Notes under the pieces: model-generated
The model's database searches: none
Told to the model about the DNA's origin: nothing
What the model saw: the letters and a program-made list of their open reading frames with translations, nothing else
Shown: positions 17,501 to 26,656 of the stretch, in pieces
How positions within the stretch are numbered: position 1 is the first letter of the stretch
How the letters are laid out: each line of letters begins with the position of its first letter
Made by a program: the position numbers and the translations under genes
DNA from: JBPOFY01 sp049889815
Lineage (GTDB): Bacteria > Verrucomicrobiota > Verrucomicrobiia > Opitutales > Coraliomargaritaceae
Assembly (NCBI GenBank): GCA_049889815.1
Contig: JBMHCR010000028.1
Coordinates: 14,944 to 78,943, forward strand
Length of the DNA: 64,000 nt
Direction: 5' to 3'

Positions 17501-17643
17501 CGATCGGTCTCGTCCTCGTCGGCGGCATGGCAATCGGCACTGTCTTTACAATACTCTTCCTTCCATCTATCTACATGCTAATCGCAAAGGATCGATCAAA
17601 GGATTTGACCGAGGCTGAAGAAAACCTCGCCAGCGAACAATAA
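14542..17643 (+). CDS. RND (HAE1-type) efflux pump, second system
   Basis: A 1033-residue proton-driven inner-membrane exporter. It begins TDIFVKRPVLAIVVSTLIVI, a hallmark of the HAE1 multidrug group (MdtB/MexI-like), and carries the helix-4 aspartate pair in VGIVVDDAIIVVENIERH (about residues 397-414). The C-terminal half has QVGLVTLVGLVAKNGILIVEFAN. It is closer to true multidrug pumps than the first RND protein in the window. Forms an operon with the adaptor 20 bases upstream. The gene ends 50 bases before a convergent PP2C gene; only a weak hairpin separates them. Confidence 0.94.
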   Translation: MQTAFTDIFVKRPVLAIVVSTLIVIAGLQAVSSLAVRQYPRNENAKVIISTVYVGADANLVRGFITTPIEQAVATADGIDYISSTSSLGFSQITARLELNYDSTKALAEISAKVDQVRGDLPPESEVPIITVESADSERASAYLSFSSDILEANEITDYLVRVIQPRLTAIKGVQEAEILGGRTFAMRIWLDPKRMASLGIYPSQVRDALASNNYLSAVGQTKGNLVTVNLTADTDLNSVEDFEKLAILNQGDIIIRLKDIATVELGGENYAAEVRFSGSKAVFMGMYVLPSSNTVDVIRAVREELDRIKEELPEGIEADIGYDSTVYIEEAISEVTVTLMETLAIVMLVIFLFMGRVRTVLVPIITIPISLIGAIFLMQIFGFTINLLTLLAIVLSVGIVVDDAIIVVENIERHLEEGMQPIPAALQGVRELIGPVIATTLTLVAVYLPIGFQGGLTGSLFREFALTLSGAVIVSTIVALTLSPMLSSRVLKPGEHKGLAKLINNGFDRLRKGYGALLRVTLGTRWAIYTAWIFLTLLCLPMFVLSPKELAPEEDQGVIFGIVDGPANLSLEEASRFTESVNDAFFSFPETEYTFQLTFPSNGFSGMILSPWSERDRTAQDIKPLAQMEFSKVSGMSIFPVTPAALPGGSDFPVEFVIASTAEPEEILKYVGQIKAKAMQSGKFAFPPIIDTKIDQPQSEFKLDRSLISSMGLDLRDVGADLGALIGGGFVNRFNIEGRSYKVIPQVERVERLDSKQLEDIYIRGPEGKLIQLSSVATIENSVQPRALNRFQQFNAVKLSGVYMGPLDEGLMFLEETAAEIVPDGYRIDYTGESRQLRTEGNKFLPAFSLAVIMIFMVLAAQFNSFRDPFIILLGSVPLAMFGALIFTFLKMFDPTLDYWTNGWTTSLNIYSQVGLVTLVGLVAKNGILIVEFANVLQRQGQDKLSAIQEAAEVRLRPVLMTTVATVAGHFPLTLVTGAGAEARNSIGLVLVGGMAIGTVFTILFLPSIYMLIAKDRSKDLTEAEENLASEQ

Positions 17644-17693
17644 TTTAGATTTGAGAACGTTCCTAGAACCGATTTTGGTTCAAATAAAGATAG

Positions 17694-18527
17694 TTAATAA
17701 ATCTCAAAAACAACTGCTGTGGTGTTGTCTTTACCGTCTTCGCGGACGGCTTCAGCGACCAGGCGTTCGGCCGGATTGCCTGTGGCGTTTGGGCCTGGAT
17801 TTCGAATGAGGCGCTTCATTCCGCTATTCCATAAGCCCTCTACAAGTCCGTCAGAACACAACAGAAATGAATCACCCGGTTCATAGCCGACAGCGCCGAA
17901 TTGGGGGCTGAGGTTCTGTGTTTTACCGCCCATGACTTGCTGTAGAGCGTGGCGACCGCTGTGCGTGCGCGCTTGCAACTCACTCAATTCGCCCTTCCGA
18001 TACTGCCAACCCACATGCGTATGATCGTGGCTGACCTGCTTAATCGTGCCATCCTTCGGCAAATGATAGATCCTGCTGTCTCCAATATGTGCAAAGTACA
18101 CCCAGCCTGGACGCACCCAACAGAGACTGAGGGTGGCACCCATCCCATTGAGCTCCTCATAGGCCTCCCCCATTTGCGTGAGCTCGCGATGGATCTGATC
18201 AAACAACTCGCCCAGCAGGTCCTGAAAGCCAACACTTAGACCCTCCGCTGCCGTGTGAAAGGTCTGCGGAAACAAGCGCGTGATTTTATCCACTGCGATC
18301 TGGCTGGCAAATTCGCCGGCATTGGCACCGCCCATGCCATCGCTCACGGCGAAGATAAAATCCTTAGTCTCGATATCCGCTTCACCGTATTTACCCAAGC
18401 GCCGCACACCCTCGCCATCAACCGTAAGCGCGAGAAAGGCGTCCTCGTTGTTTTTGCGAAAGCGGCCGACATCAGTGAGGCCCCACCATTTGATGACTTT
18501 CGCGGTGGTATCCACTAGCTCACTCAT
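17694..18527 (-). CDS. PP2C-type serine/threonine protein phosphatase
   Basis: A soluble 277-residue PPM-family phosphatase that removes phosphate from Ser/Thr using two metal ions. All motifs are visible in order: DVGRFRKNNEDAF (metal Asp/Glu region, about 19-31), AVSDGMGG (60-67), GMGATLSLCWV, HIGDSRIYHL, FLLCSDGL and GKDNTTAVVFE at the C-terminus. No membrane or sensory domain is attached. Its ATG overlaps the stop codon of the upstream mini-kinase gene by four bases, so the two are made together; a kinase-phosphatase pair acting on the same target is the natural inference. Confidence 0.93.
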   Translation of the reverse strand: MSELVDTTAKVIKWWGLTDVGRFRKNNEDAFLALTVDGEGVRRLGKYGEADIETKDFIFAVSDGMGGANAGEFASQIAVDKITRLFPQTFHTAAEGLSVGFQDLLGELFDQIHRELTQMGEAYEELNGMGATLSLCWVRPGWVYFAHIGDSRIYHLPKDGTIKQVSHDHTHVGWQYRKGELSELQARTHSGRHALQQVMGGKTQNLSPQFGAVGYEPGDSFLLCSDGLVEGLWNSGMKRLIRNPGPNATGNPAERLVAEAVREDGKDNTTAVVFEIY

Positions 18528-18976
18528 CTGGGTTCATCCTCCTCTTTCTGCCAAGAAGCACGGTCCGGATGAGCTTTCATCTCGGGTGAAGGTGGATATC
18601 CAGGCGCCAGAATCGTCGCGAATTCAAAATCTATTACGCAAAACCGCCCCAATTGCGTGCTGTAGGTAATGTTACGCAACTCCGCATCCTCGTGACGCAC
18701 TCCGTAAGCTTCCAACTCAACAAAAATCTTTGTTACCTTATCACCCGAGATTCGATCGACACGTCCGCCGCAATTCGTCATCACCAAATAGAGTTCGTCG
18801 TCTTTCTTATCGATGATTCGTGGCACAAAGTCACAGCCCGCTTTCTCTAAGAACTCGAGCACCCGCACCTCGTTTTCGTAGCGCTCTCGAGCCTGCGGTC
18901 CCTTGAAACGCTTATGAACTTTGCCGTCATAACCGACGTTTACGGTCGCGCGTGCGGTATTTTTCGCTTCCTGCAT
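18524..18976 (-). CDS. small kinase-fold protein paired with the PP2C phosphatase
   Basis: About 150 residues from the ATG at 18976 (MQEAKNTARATVNVGYDGKV); a longer frame to a TTG at 19036 exists and has a GGAGG inside it, so the start is uncertain. The sequence is a very short protein-kinase-like fold: GYDGKVHKRFKG could be the glycine loop and lysine strand, YENEVRVLEFLEKAG the helix-C glutamate, YLVMTNCGG the hinge, YGVRHEDAELRNITY the catalytic loop (HxD-x-N pattern) and FCVIDFEFAT the metal-binding DFE. It resembles the LPS-kinase/RIO-like small kinases more than Hanks-type kinases. The overlapping PP2C gene supports a regulatory phosphorylation role. Substrate unknown. Confidence 0.75.
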   Translation of the reverse strand: MQEAKNTARATVNVGYDGKVHKRFKGPQARERYENEVRVLEFLEKAGCDFVPRIIDKKDDELYLVMTNCGGRVDRISGDKVTKIFVELEAYGVRHEDAELRNITYSTQLGRFCVIDFEFATILAPGYPPSPEMKAHPDRASWQKEEDEPR

Positions 18977-19075
18977 GGATTGCTCGAGTTTTAATCGACT
19001 ACCTCCACTTGGCAAGTCAGCACTCAGCGGTAACAAGTTTTCAAAATCTGAGCAAAAAAACTTGCAGCCCCATCG

Positions 19076-19092
19076 TTGGCATACATTTTGCT
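19076..19092 (+). promoter_or_regulatory. sigma-54 (-24/-12) promoter of glutamine synthetase II
   Basis: TTGGCATACATTTTGCT matches the sigma-54 consensus YTGGCACG-N4-TTGCW with exact spacing: GG at 19078-19079 and GC at 19090-19091, twelve bases apart. Only the CG of the -24 element differs. The start of transcription would be near 19103, leaving an 84-base leader before the ATG. Sigma-54 control is usual for nitrogen-assimilation genes. Confidence 0.75.
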
Positions 19093-19186
19093 AAAACTTT
19101 GCGTCCCTAGGACAAAAAACGGTCGATTTGACCTCCCTGCGGACAAGCAAACAGTCAACTCTCAACCTGACATAATACACAATATA

Positions 19187-20212
<1,026 letters not shown>

Positions 20213-20241
20213 GCCGCAAGTTAAGCACAACGCTTTCATCC

Positions 20242-20270
20242 ACGCCGTCTCGCAAGGGACGGCGTTTTTT
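20242..20270 (+). terminator. terminator of glnII
   Basis: ACGCCGTC (20242-20249) and GACGGCGT (20258-20265) form a perfect 8-bp stem with an 8-base loop, then six T. Confidence 0.9.
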
Positions 20271-20325
20271 GTGGATAAACAATGAACTCGCACAAAGCCG
20301 CGGGAAATGCAGAGAACCTACTCAA

Positions 20326-21063
20326 TCAAACTCGCTCCAATGGATGAATACGCACATCAGCACCTGCCGATGCAATCACCGATTCCGGCGCTCCTTGTGG
20401 CGCACTCAAACCATCCAGCTCAAACAAACGCGTGGAGTATTCAGAAAGCGCTACATCTTGAATCTGATACGGGTCATGCGAAACACATCCGGTCAGCAGC
20501 TGTTTGCGCTTAGAATCGTAAGCGAACAATCGATAGCGCTCCACGAGGAAGTGCTCTAAAGTTGCCTCTTGCGCCAGTCGCACCTCACCCGTCCGCTTCC
20601 AAGCAAAGCGCTGTGAACCGGCGGTACCGGAGCGCTGCGAATAATACTCAATTACATCGTCTCTACGCGAAGCCCGCATGGAGGCGTGCAGGTAATTGAG
20701 GTGAAAAAAGCTCCGCGCGACCCACACAGGTAAACGATGCGAGGTATCGAGCGAATAGAACCAAACACCCCGTCGCCCCTGTTCATCCATCACGTAGGTC
20801 CTCAAGTTCAATTCTTGAAAACTGGAAATCCCTGGCACCGCGGGCAAAAACCGCGGTCGCACACCCGACATAAAAAACGGCACCACTCCGATCCAAGCCT
20901 TCCCTTCGAAGGTATCGACACGCAACCCCGGGGGCAGCGTTTCCTGAACTGCACTCGGATCGAACGACCAATGCAAGAAGAGTAACTCCTCCCAACGTTG
21001 ATACATGATCGCTGGACCAAGTGCCTTAGCTCTATCGGCTTTTTTCACAATGATAGATCGCAC
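20326..21063 (-). CDS. YqjF/DUF2071 family protein
   Basis: A 245-residue cytoplasmic protein of the DUF2071 (YqjF) family, whose biochemical role is not known; the fold is related to acetoacetate decarboxylase-like barrels. Family hallmarks are RWEELLFLHWSFDPSAVQ, LPPGLRVDTFEGKAWIGVVPF, LNLRTYV and GVWFYSLD. The true start may be the ATG giving MYQRWEELLFLHW (20 residues in) because the first 19 residues do not look like the family. It is a single gene, convergent with glnII (whose terminator lies between) and upstream-adjacent to tRNA-Ala on the other strand. Confidence 0.85.
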   Translation of the reverse strand: MRSIIVKKADRAKALGPAIMYQRWEELLFLHWSFDPSAVQETLPPGLRVDTFEGKAWIGVVPFFMSGVRPRFLPAVPGISSFQELNLRTYVMDEQGRRGVWFYSLDTSHRLPVWVARSFFHLNYLHASMRASRRDDVIEYYSQRSGTAGSQRFAWKRTGEVRLAQEATLEHFLVERYRLFAYDSKRKQLLTGCVSHDPYQIQDVALSEYSTRLFELDGLSAPQGAPESVIASAGADVRIHPLERV

Positions 21064-21175
21064 ATAGACACCGGATCATAACAGAATTGTCGTTTTCGGG
21101 TGAGAGGCTCACGCAAAACCAATTTTCTATTGACGGATAAACTCGCGCATCCATCTTTCGAGATTCCGAAATTTC

Positions 21176-21252
<77 letters not shown>

Positions 21253-21288
21253 TCTTGCCTCCACTTTAGTGAAGTATCAAAATTGACT

Positions 21289-21324
21289 GCCCTGCGTAGC
21301 TCAGAGAGTGAAGCGGGGCTTTTT
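21289..21324 (+). terminator. probable terminator of tRNA-Ala
   Basis: GCCCTGC (21289-21295) pairs with GCGGGGC (21313-21319, one wobble) and is followed by TTTTT. The 17-base loop is long. Confidence 0.6.
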
Positions 21325-21462
21325 GTATCACTAGTTCAGTGCTAAACTAGAAAAATCCGCACCCTCCTCCACCTTCTCACCAAAACTCGCTTTTCGGCAT
21401 TTTTTGAATCTATACTACAGGATTAAAAACCATCTCCCTCTCCAGCATCGTACCACCTAGCC

Positions 21463-22332
21463 ATGCCAGCTTCGTTAAGTCCAAAGCCAGTTGCGACCGT
21501 GCGCACCAGTGTCAAGGTGATCAAACAGCGCGTAGTAGGAACTAAGAAACAGACTCCTGAGAAAGACTTTCTAGCGATCGAAGATCCGCTTGAGATCGTC
21601 TTCAGCCATCAGAAACAAGGGAAGACGATCGAGAAGCAGTTCGCGGTAACCATGCGCACACCAGGACATGATCGCGAGTTGATACACGGCTTTCTCTACT
21701 GCGAGGGCATCATCCAATCCGCGACCAACATCGCGGATATTGAATTCGCACAAGACAAGGCAAACGCTGCACCGACACGAGCAATTGTTCATCTAGCCAA
21801 TGGAATCGATCCGAATGCACTCAACTGCGAACGTAATTTTGCGATCCACTCGAGTTGCGGTGTTTGTGGTACCACAGAAATCGGCCACCTTTCCATCCCT
21901 AAAGCATTGAAATTCATCGATGACATACGCGTCGACTCGAAGTTGATCCACGACTTGCCCGAGCGCATGCAAACCAAACAAGAGACCTTTCGTCAGACCG
22001 GCGGTTTACATGCCAGTGCTATATTTACTAACTCCGGCGAGCTCGTCGCCTCCAACGAAGATATCGGGCGCCACAACGCGCTAGATAAGGTGATTGGCAC
22101 TCAGCTCTTAGCAGATCCAAGTTCCAAACCAGCACGAGCCCTTTGCGTGAGTGGGCGCATGAGCTACGAGATCATTCAAAAAGCACTAATCGCCCGCTTA
22201 CCGATCATTGCTGGCGTGGGTGCGCCTTCCAGTCTCGCGGTTGCTCTTGCGAATGATTTCAACATTACCTTGATCGGTTTTGTTCGAAATAATTCCTATA
22301 ACATCTATAGCTGCCCAGAACGGCTAGTGTAG
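21463..22332 (+). CDS. fdhD: formate dehydrogenase accessory sulfurtransferase FdhD
   Basis: Moves sulfur from a cysteine desulfurase to the molybdenum cofactor of formate dehydrogenase-type enzymes; without it those enzymes are inactive. The 289-residue protein has the catalytic pair Cys132/Cys135 in HSSCGVCGTTEI, followed by TGGLHASAIF, NEDIGRHNALDKVIG and VSGRMSYEIIQKA, all standard FdhD blocks. The N-terminal 30 residues are an unusually basic extension. The molybdoenzyme it presumably serves begins 17 bases after its stop, so the two form an operon. Confidence 0.95.
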   Translation: MPASLSPKPVATVRTSVKVIKQRVVGTKKQTPEKDFLAIEDPLEIVFSHQKQGKTIEKQFAVTMRTPGHDRELIHGFLYCEGIIQSATNIADIEFAQDKANAAPTRAIVHLANGIDPNALNCERNFAIHSSCGVCGTTEIGHLSIPKALKFIDDIRVDSKLIHDLPERMQTKQETFRQTGGLHASAIFTNSGELVASNEDIGRHNALDKVIGTQLLADPSSKPARALCVSGRMSYEIIQKALIARLPIIAGVGAPSSLAVALANDFNITLIGFVRNNSYNIYSCPERLV

Positions 22333-22349
22333 ATCACATACATCACCTA

Positions 22350-24635
22350 ATGACTCCAGACGCAGAACCTCCACGGAAGCTTGAAAGCCTACAGCGCGGC
22401 GCGCCGAAGGACAAAGCTGTTGGCACCAAAGCCGTTACCAACTCCCTTAAACATGTAAACAATCAAGCAGGCCTAGCACGCGGTGCCAAAGCACTCTATC
22501 GCCTGAATCAGAAAAGTGGCTTCGATTGCCCGAGCTGTGCCTGGCCGGATCCCGACGGCGAGCGCTCTCGCTTCGAATTCTGCGAAAACGGTGCAAAAGC
22601 CATCGCGACTGAAACAACTAAAAAGCGCATTGATCCTGAATTCTTTAAGAGGCACTCACTCAAAGAACTGGGCGAAAAAACCGACTTTTGGCTGAACGAC
22701 GCCGGCCGCATTACCGAGCCTATGGTCTTGGAAAAAGGTGCCACCCACTACGCCCCTATCAGCTGGGGCGATGCAATCCAGTTAATTGCTGATGAACTGA
22801 ATACCTGCGAAACACCAGACGAAGCTATCTTTTACACGTCGGGCCGAGCAAGCAACGAAGCGGCATTTCTCTATCAACTTTTTGTTCGCCAGTTCGGCAC
22901 CAACAATCTCCCCGACTGTTCAAACATGTGTCATGAATCAAGTGGCGCGGCGCTCAATCAAACCATCGGCATCGGCAAGGGCACCGTAACACTGGAGGAT
23001 ATCGAGAAGACTGACTGCCTCATGGTAATCGGCCAGAATCCAGGCACGAACCACCCGCGCATGCTCACCTCGATGGAGCATACTGTCCTCAATGGTGGAA
23101 AGATCGTATCGGTAAATCCACTACTGGAAACCGGTTTAAAAGCTTTCTCACACCCGCAAAAGTTAAAAGGCATTCTCGGCAAAGCAACTCCGCTCGCCAC
23201 ACTCCACTTGCCCGTGCGGTTGAATGGCGATCTCCCATTTCTAAAGGGTATGCTAAAATGCATCCTCGAAACTGAAAAGAACGTGCCCGGCACTGTCGTC
23301 GACAAAGCATTTATCGAACAATACGCACAGGGCTATGAGGCATGTATCGCAGAAAATGCGACAGTCAGTTGGGAAGACATCTCCGCTCAATCCGGACTTA
23401 GCAAAGACGATATCCGCAAGGCTGCCGATATTTTTATCCAAGCAAAAGAGGCCATCACCTGCTGGGCGATGGGGCTCACGCAACACCACAATGCAGTCGC
23501 GACGATTCGCGAGTTGGTTAACCTCCACTTGATCACAGGCAAGATCGGTCGTCCACGCAGTGGCCTCTGCCCTGTGCGCGGGCACAGCAACGTGCAAGGC
23601 GACCGCAGCATGGGCGTCTGGGAAAAGATGCCAGCTGCCTTTCACGATAAGCTCGACGAGGTCTTCGAGTTCAAATCTCCACGCAAGCACGGCTACGACA
23701 CAGTGGAAGCGATCGAAGCCATGCACGCTGGTAAAGGTCGGGTCTTCATCGGGCTCGGTGGCAACTTCCTATCGGCATCCCCCGACACACACTACACAGC
23801 TACCGCGATGCGCCGTTGTAAGCTGACCGTACACATTTCCACAAAGCTCAATCGCGGTCATTTGGTGACCGGTGAACGTGCACTGATCCTCCCCTGCCTC
23901 GGCAGAACAGAGCGCGACCAGCAAAAAAGTGGACCGCAATTTGTGACCGTCGAAAATTCGATGGGCGTGGTGCACAGCTCCGAAGGACGCCTCGAGCCCG
24001 CATCGCCCAAACTACTGAGTGAAACCGCGATCGTTTGCCGTATCGCAAAAGCAACACTTGGTGCGAAATCGCAGGTGCCGTGGCAACTCTTTGAAGACAA
24101 CTACGATCACATTCGCAACCATATCGAAAAGGTCGTGCCGGGCTTCAATAATTTTAACGAACGCATTCGTAAGCCCGGCGGCTTTTACCTACCGAATAGC
24201 GTGAAAGAACGCATCTTCCATACCGCCAGTGACAAGGCGGAATTCACAGTCAACCCGCTGAATCCCATTCAACTCGAAGAAGGCCAACTCCTACTGCAAA
24301 CCCTGCGCAGTCACGACCAATTCAATACTACGATCTATGCCACCAACGACCGCTACCGAGGCATTAAGAATGAACGCCGCGTGATCTTCATGAACACCGA
24401 AGACATGCAGGAGCGCGGTATTAAGCCCGAGCAACCAGTCGACATCACTAGCCACTTCGAAGGCGAGACCCGCACCGCAAAACTCTTTCTAGCCATTCCC
24501 TACGATACACCAAAAGGCTGCGCCGCCGCCTACTACCCGGAGGCCAACGTGCTCGTGCCGATTGGCGCGCGTGCCGAAATCAGCCAGACGCCGATCTCAA
24601 AGTCAGTCATCGTAACAGTCGAAGCGCACAAATAA
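22350..24635 (+). CDS. FdhF/YdeP-family molybdopterin oxidoreductase
   Basis: A cytoplasmic 761-residue molybdenum bis-MGD enzyme of the YdeP branch of the formate dehydrogenase alpha family. The N-terminus holds a small cysteine cluster (Cys60, Cys63, Cys78) likely to bind an iron-sulfur centre; then NLPDCSNMCHESSGAAL (Mo region), VIGQNPGTNHPRM, CWAMGLTQHHNAVATI, LCPVRGHSNVQGDRSMG and the C-terminal MopB-binding domain with YATNDRYRGI. YdeP proteins are linked to acid resistance in enterobacteria and their substrate is unproven; formate oxidation here is only one possibility. No electron-transfer subunit is nearby. It pairs with fdhD and ends two bases from the convergent add gene. Confidence 0.92.
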   Translation: MTPDAEPPRKLESLQRGAPKDKAVGTKAVTNSLKHVNNQAGLARGAKALYRLNQKSGFDCPSCAWPDPDGERSRFEFCENGAKAIATETTKKRIDPEFFKRHSLKELGEKTDFWLNDAGRITEPMVLEKGATHYAPISWGDAIQLIADELNTCETPDEAIFYTSGRASNEAAFLYQLFVRQFGTNNLPDCSNMCHESSGAALNQTIGIGKGTVTLEDIEKTDCLMVIGQNPGTNHPRMLTSMEHTVLNGGKIVSVNPLLETGLKAFSHPQKLKGILGKATPLATLHLPVRLNGDLPFLKGMLKCILETEKNVPGTVVDKAFIEQYAQGYEACIAENATVSWEDISAQSGLSKDDIRKAADIFIQAKEAITCWAMGLTQHHNAVATIRELVNLHLITGKIGRPRSGLCPVRGHSNVQGDRSMGVWEKMPAAFHDKLDEVFEFKSPRKHGYDTVEAIEAMHAGKGRVFIGLGGNFLSASPDTHYTATAMRRCKLTVHISTKLNRGHLVTGERALILPCLGRTERDQQKSGPQFVTVENSMGVVHSSEGRLEPASPKLLSETAIVCRIAKATLGAKSQVPWQLFEDNYDHIRNHIEKVVPGFNNFNERIRKPGGFYLPNSVKERIFHTASDKAEFTVNPLNPIQLEEGQLLLQTLRSHDQFNTTIYATNDRYRGIKNERRVIFMNTEDMQERGIKPEQPVDITSHFEGETRTAKLFLAIPYDTPKGCAAAYYPEANVLVPIGARAEISQTPISKSVIVTVEAHK

Positions 24636-24637
24636 GT

Positions 24638-25642
24638 CTAGCTTAGCTCTCCGACCAGAGCGTCTACCTCTAACTGCCACTTGGCTTTTGTGTCGGCATC
24701 TACCAGCGCAACATCGAAGCCATTTTTGGCAAACTGCGCAAGTTCCGCAGGTGCAAACCCAAGCATTGTATTCAAAACCGAATACTCGTCTTCAACTTTG
24801 TTTCCGAATGAAAACGGATCGTCGGTACTGATCGTGCAACGTAAGTCCCGATCAAAATACTCCCGTATCGGATGATTCTCCATTCGATCCACCACATCCA
24901 GTTTCACATTACTGATTGGGCAAACATCAAAGGTCACATCATTCGCAATCGCCAACTCAACTACACACGGGTCTTCGAATGCCCGCACCCCATGCTGGAT
25001 ACGCTTCACACCGAGTACTTCAATTGCTTCTCGCACGTTCTCTGCGGGACCAAACTCCCCAGCGTGTGCCTTAAGCTCTAGACCTGCAGCACGCGCTTTC
25101 TTCCAGAGCTTTGGTGTCCAGTCCTCTAACGGCAGATACTCCACACCGTGTAGATCGATGCCAGCCAACCCGTCCCAAGTGGCACAGTCTTCTAGAACTG
25201 GTGCGAGGACTTCATTGTAGCTATTTCGCGCCATGCCCATGAAGACACGAACTTCTAAATCCTTGGGCGCGGCACTGCGAATTGCATTTAAAATCTCGGG
25301 ACCAGGTATTCCAAGAAACTCGACCATTCCTGCATGGAACGACGTCTCGACGTAGCGAATATTCTGCGCCAAATGCCCTTCAAAGACCACTTTTGCCGCT
25401 TCGTAGTAGCGTTCGGGTGTCGTAAACCACTGCAAGGCATGCTCAATCAGATGTGCTTCAAAGTCCTCAAAACACTTCCACTTAAAATCATTCGTCCAGC
25501 AAGCCTGAGGCTCTGCAAACTTCTTAGGATCCAGTTGTTGTAACAACTGATATGGCAACGCCCCTTCTATATGTAGGTGCGTCTCAGTCTTTGGCAGGCG
25601 ATGAATAAAATCCGCTATGCTGGAATCGGGCGTTTTCGGCAT
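24638..25642 (-). CDS. add: adenosine deaminase family enzyme
   Basis: Zinc hydrolase that converts adenosine to inosine (or a close relative acting on adenine). Length 334. The metal and catalytic motifs are all seen: TETHLHIEGALP (two zinc histidines), KAHAGEFG (His and catalytic Glu), IQHGVRAF, VCPISNVKL and STDDPFSFG (catalytic Asp). Substrate choice between adenosine and adenine is not decided by these motifs. It is convergent with the molybdoenzyme gene and its stop codon is only two bases from that gene's stop, with no hairpin between, so antisense read-through is possible. Confidence 0.9.
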   Translation of the reverse strand: MPKTPDSSIADFIHRLPKTETHLHIEGALPYQLLQQLDPKKFAEPQACWTNDFKWKCFEDFEAHLIEHALQWFTTPERYYEAAKVVFEGHLAQNIRYVETSFHAGMVEFLGIPGPEILNAIRSAAPKDLEVRVFMGMARNSYNEVLAPVLEDCATWDGLAGIDLHGVEYLPLEDWTPKLWKKARAAGLELKAHAGEFGPAENVREAIEVLGVKRIQHGVRAFEDPCVVELAIANDVTFDVCPISNVKLDVVDRMENHPIREYFDRDLRCTISTDDPFSFGNKVEDEYSVLNTMLGFAPAELAQFAKNGFDVALVDADTKAKWQLEVDALVGELS

Positions 25643-25794
25643 CGCAACACCAAACTCTCAACTGGATAAAAACGCAAACGTGGATTCGTATCAAAAATAC
25701 AGGACCACTTTTTTACGCCCCTCCTAAACTAAGCCAAGCAAATCAGCAATGCCGAATAACCATTGATAAGCGCCAAAACTAACCATAGAAAACA

Positions 25795-26553
25795 ATGCGC
25801 CTTATTGTGAAAGCTTCCCTCAATCATCTGACTAAAATCATCTGTATCACCCTTTTGCCATACGCTCTATGTGCAGAAGAAGAATCAGATAATTCTCCAC
25901 AGGAGTCATATGTGCGTCCGAAATATTCAGACATCGTAAGTATCCTAATTCACGCGAAGGTGGTCACTGAGGTTGGTGAAGTCCCTTTTATTGTCATGAA
26001 GAAGGGACAAGATAAAATGAGAACGACGGTAAAAAATCCTAACGCTCGGAACTCAATCATAGTCACTTATTTGGACGATAAAGTTTCGAATATTTTCGAA
26101 CTCAACTTAAAATTAAGCGAAGTCGCCGTAAGCCAAAAGGAAGCGGCAGCGCAACTATTTGACATGCTCATGCTCAATCCGGCGTTCCATATCAGCCAGA
26201 GCGATGGGTTCAATTTCGAAACTGAGGTCTTCGAGGGCTATCGTATGGAAATAGAAGTAGAGGAAATATCCGAAGACCCGCTGATTGAGCGAATAAACGG
26301 CGCCAAGTTATTTGCCGAGTGCCATAACGGCGAGCGTGAGCGACTGATTCGCAGTGTCGAGATCAAACAATTTGGAATGTTCGACGAGGAGATCGAAGAA
26401 CCTGTCGAGCTCGTGTTCACCGACGAAGAATCGAATGAGCACTCCACGGTTTCAATTCTCAGTCTCGCCTACAACAGCGGCATTGCCGACTTTGTCTTCG
26501 ATCCACTCCCAAAGCAAAAACCCACTCCTGAAAAATCTGGTTCCTTAGATTGA
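25795..26553 (+). CDS. unrecognised secreted protein
   Basis: I do not recognise a family. The 252-residue protein has a signal peptide (MRLIVKASLNHLTKIICI...ALCAEE, cut probably after LCA), so it should be periplasmic or outer-membrane associated. The mature part alternates short hydrophobic strands with charged turns (VVTEVGEVPFIVMKKG, SIIVTYLDDKVSNIFEL), suggesting a beta-rich fold distantly like LolA. It is acidic, with glutamate-rich stretches near residues 150 and 200. Transcribed alone, convergent with the repeat-protein operon that ends at 26657. Base composition is a little more AT-rich than the neighbouring housekeeping genes. Confidence 0.75.
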   Translation: MRLIVKASLNHLTKIICITLLPYALCAEEESDNSPQESYVRPKYSDIVSILIHAKVVTEVGEVPFIVMKKGQDKMRTTVKNPNARNSIIVTYLDDKVSNIFELNLKLSEVAVSQKEAAAQLFDMLMLNPAFHISQSDGFNFETEVFEGYRMEIEVEEISEDPLIERINGAKLFAECHNGERERLIRSVEIKQFGMFDEEIEEPVELVFTDEESNEHSTVSILSLAYNSGIADFVFDPLPKQKPTPEKSGSLD

Positions 26554-26656
26554 ACAACGGACTACCCAACGGCGTGTCAGCACTTAAGCTCATAGTGCAA
26601 TCAATCCAGCTGCAATGGAAACAAATGTAGGCTCTAACACAGGCGCAACTAGCTAA

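Noticed and set aside
17666..17681. GAACC-N6-GGTTC hairpin between the second pump and PP2C as a terminator
   Set aside because: Short stem without a T-run on either strand.
21296..21312. A GTAGCTCAG tRNA D-arm-like string after tRNA-Ala
   Set aside because: It is only the loop of the terminator; no acceptor, anticodon or T-arm follows.
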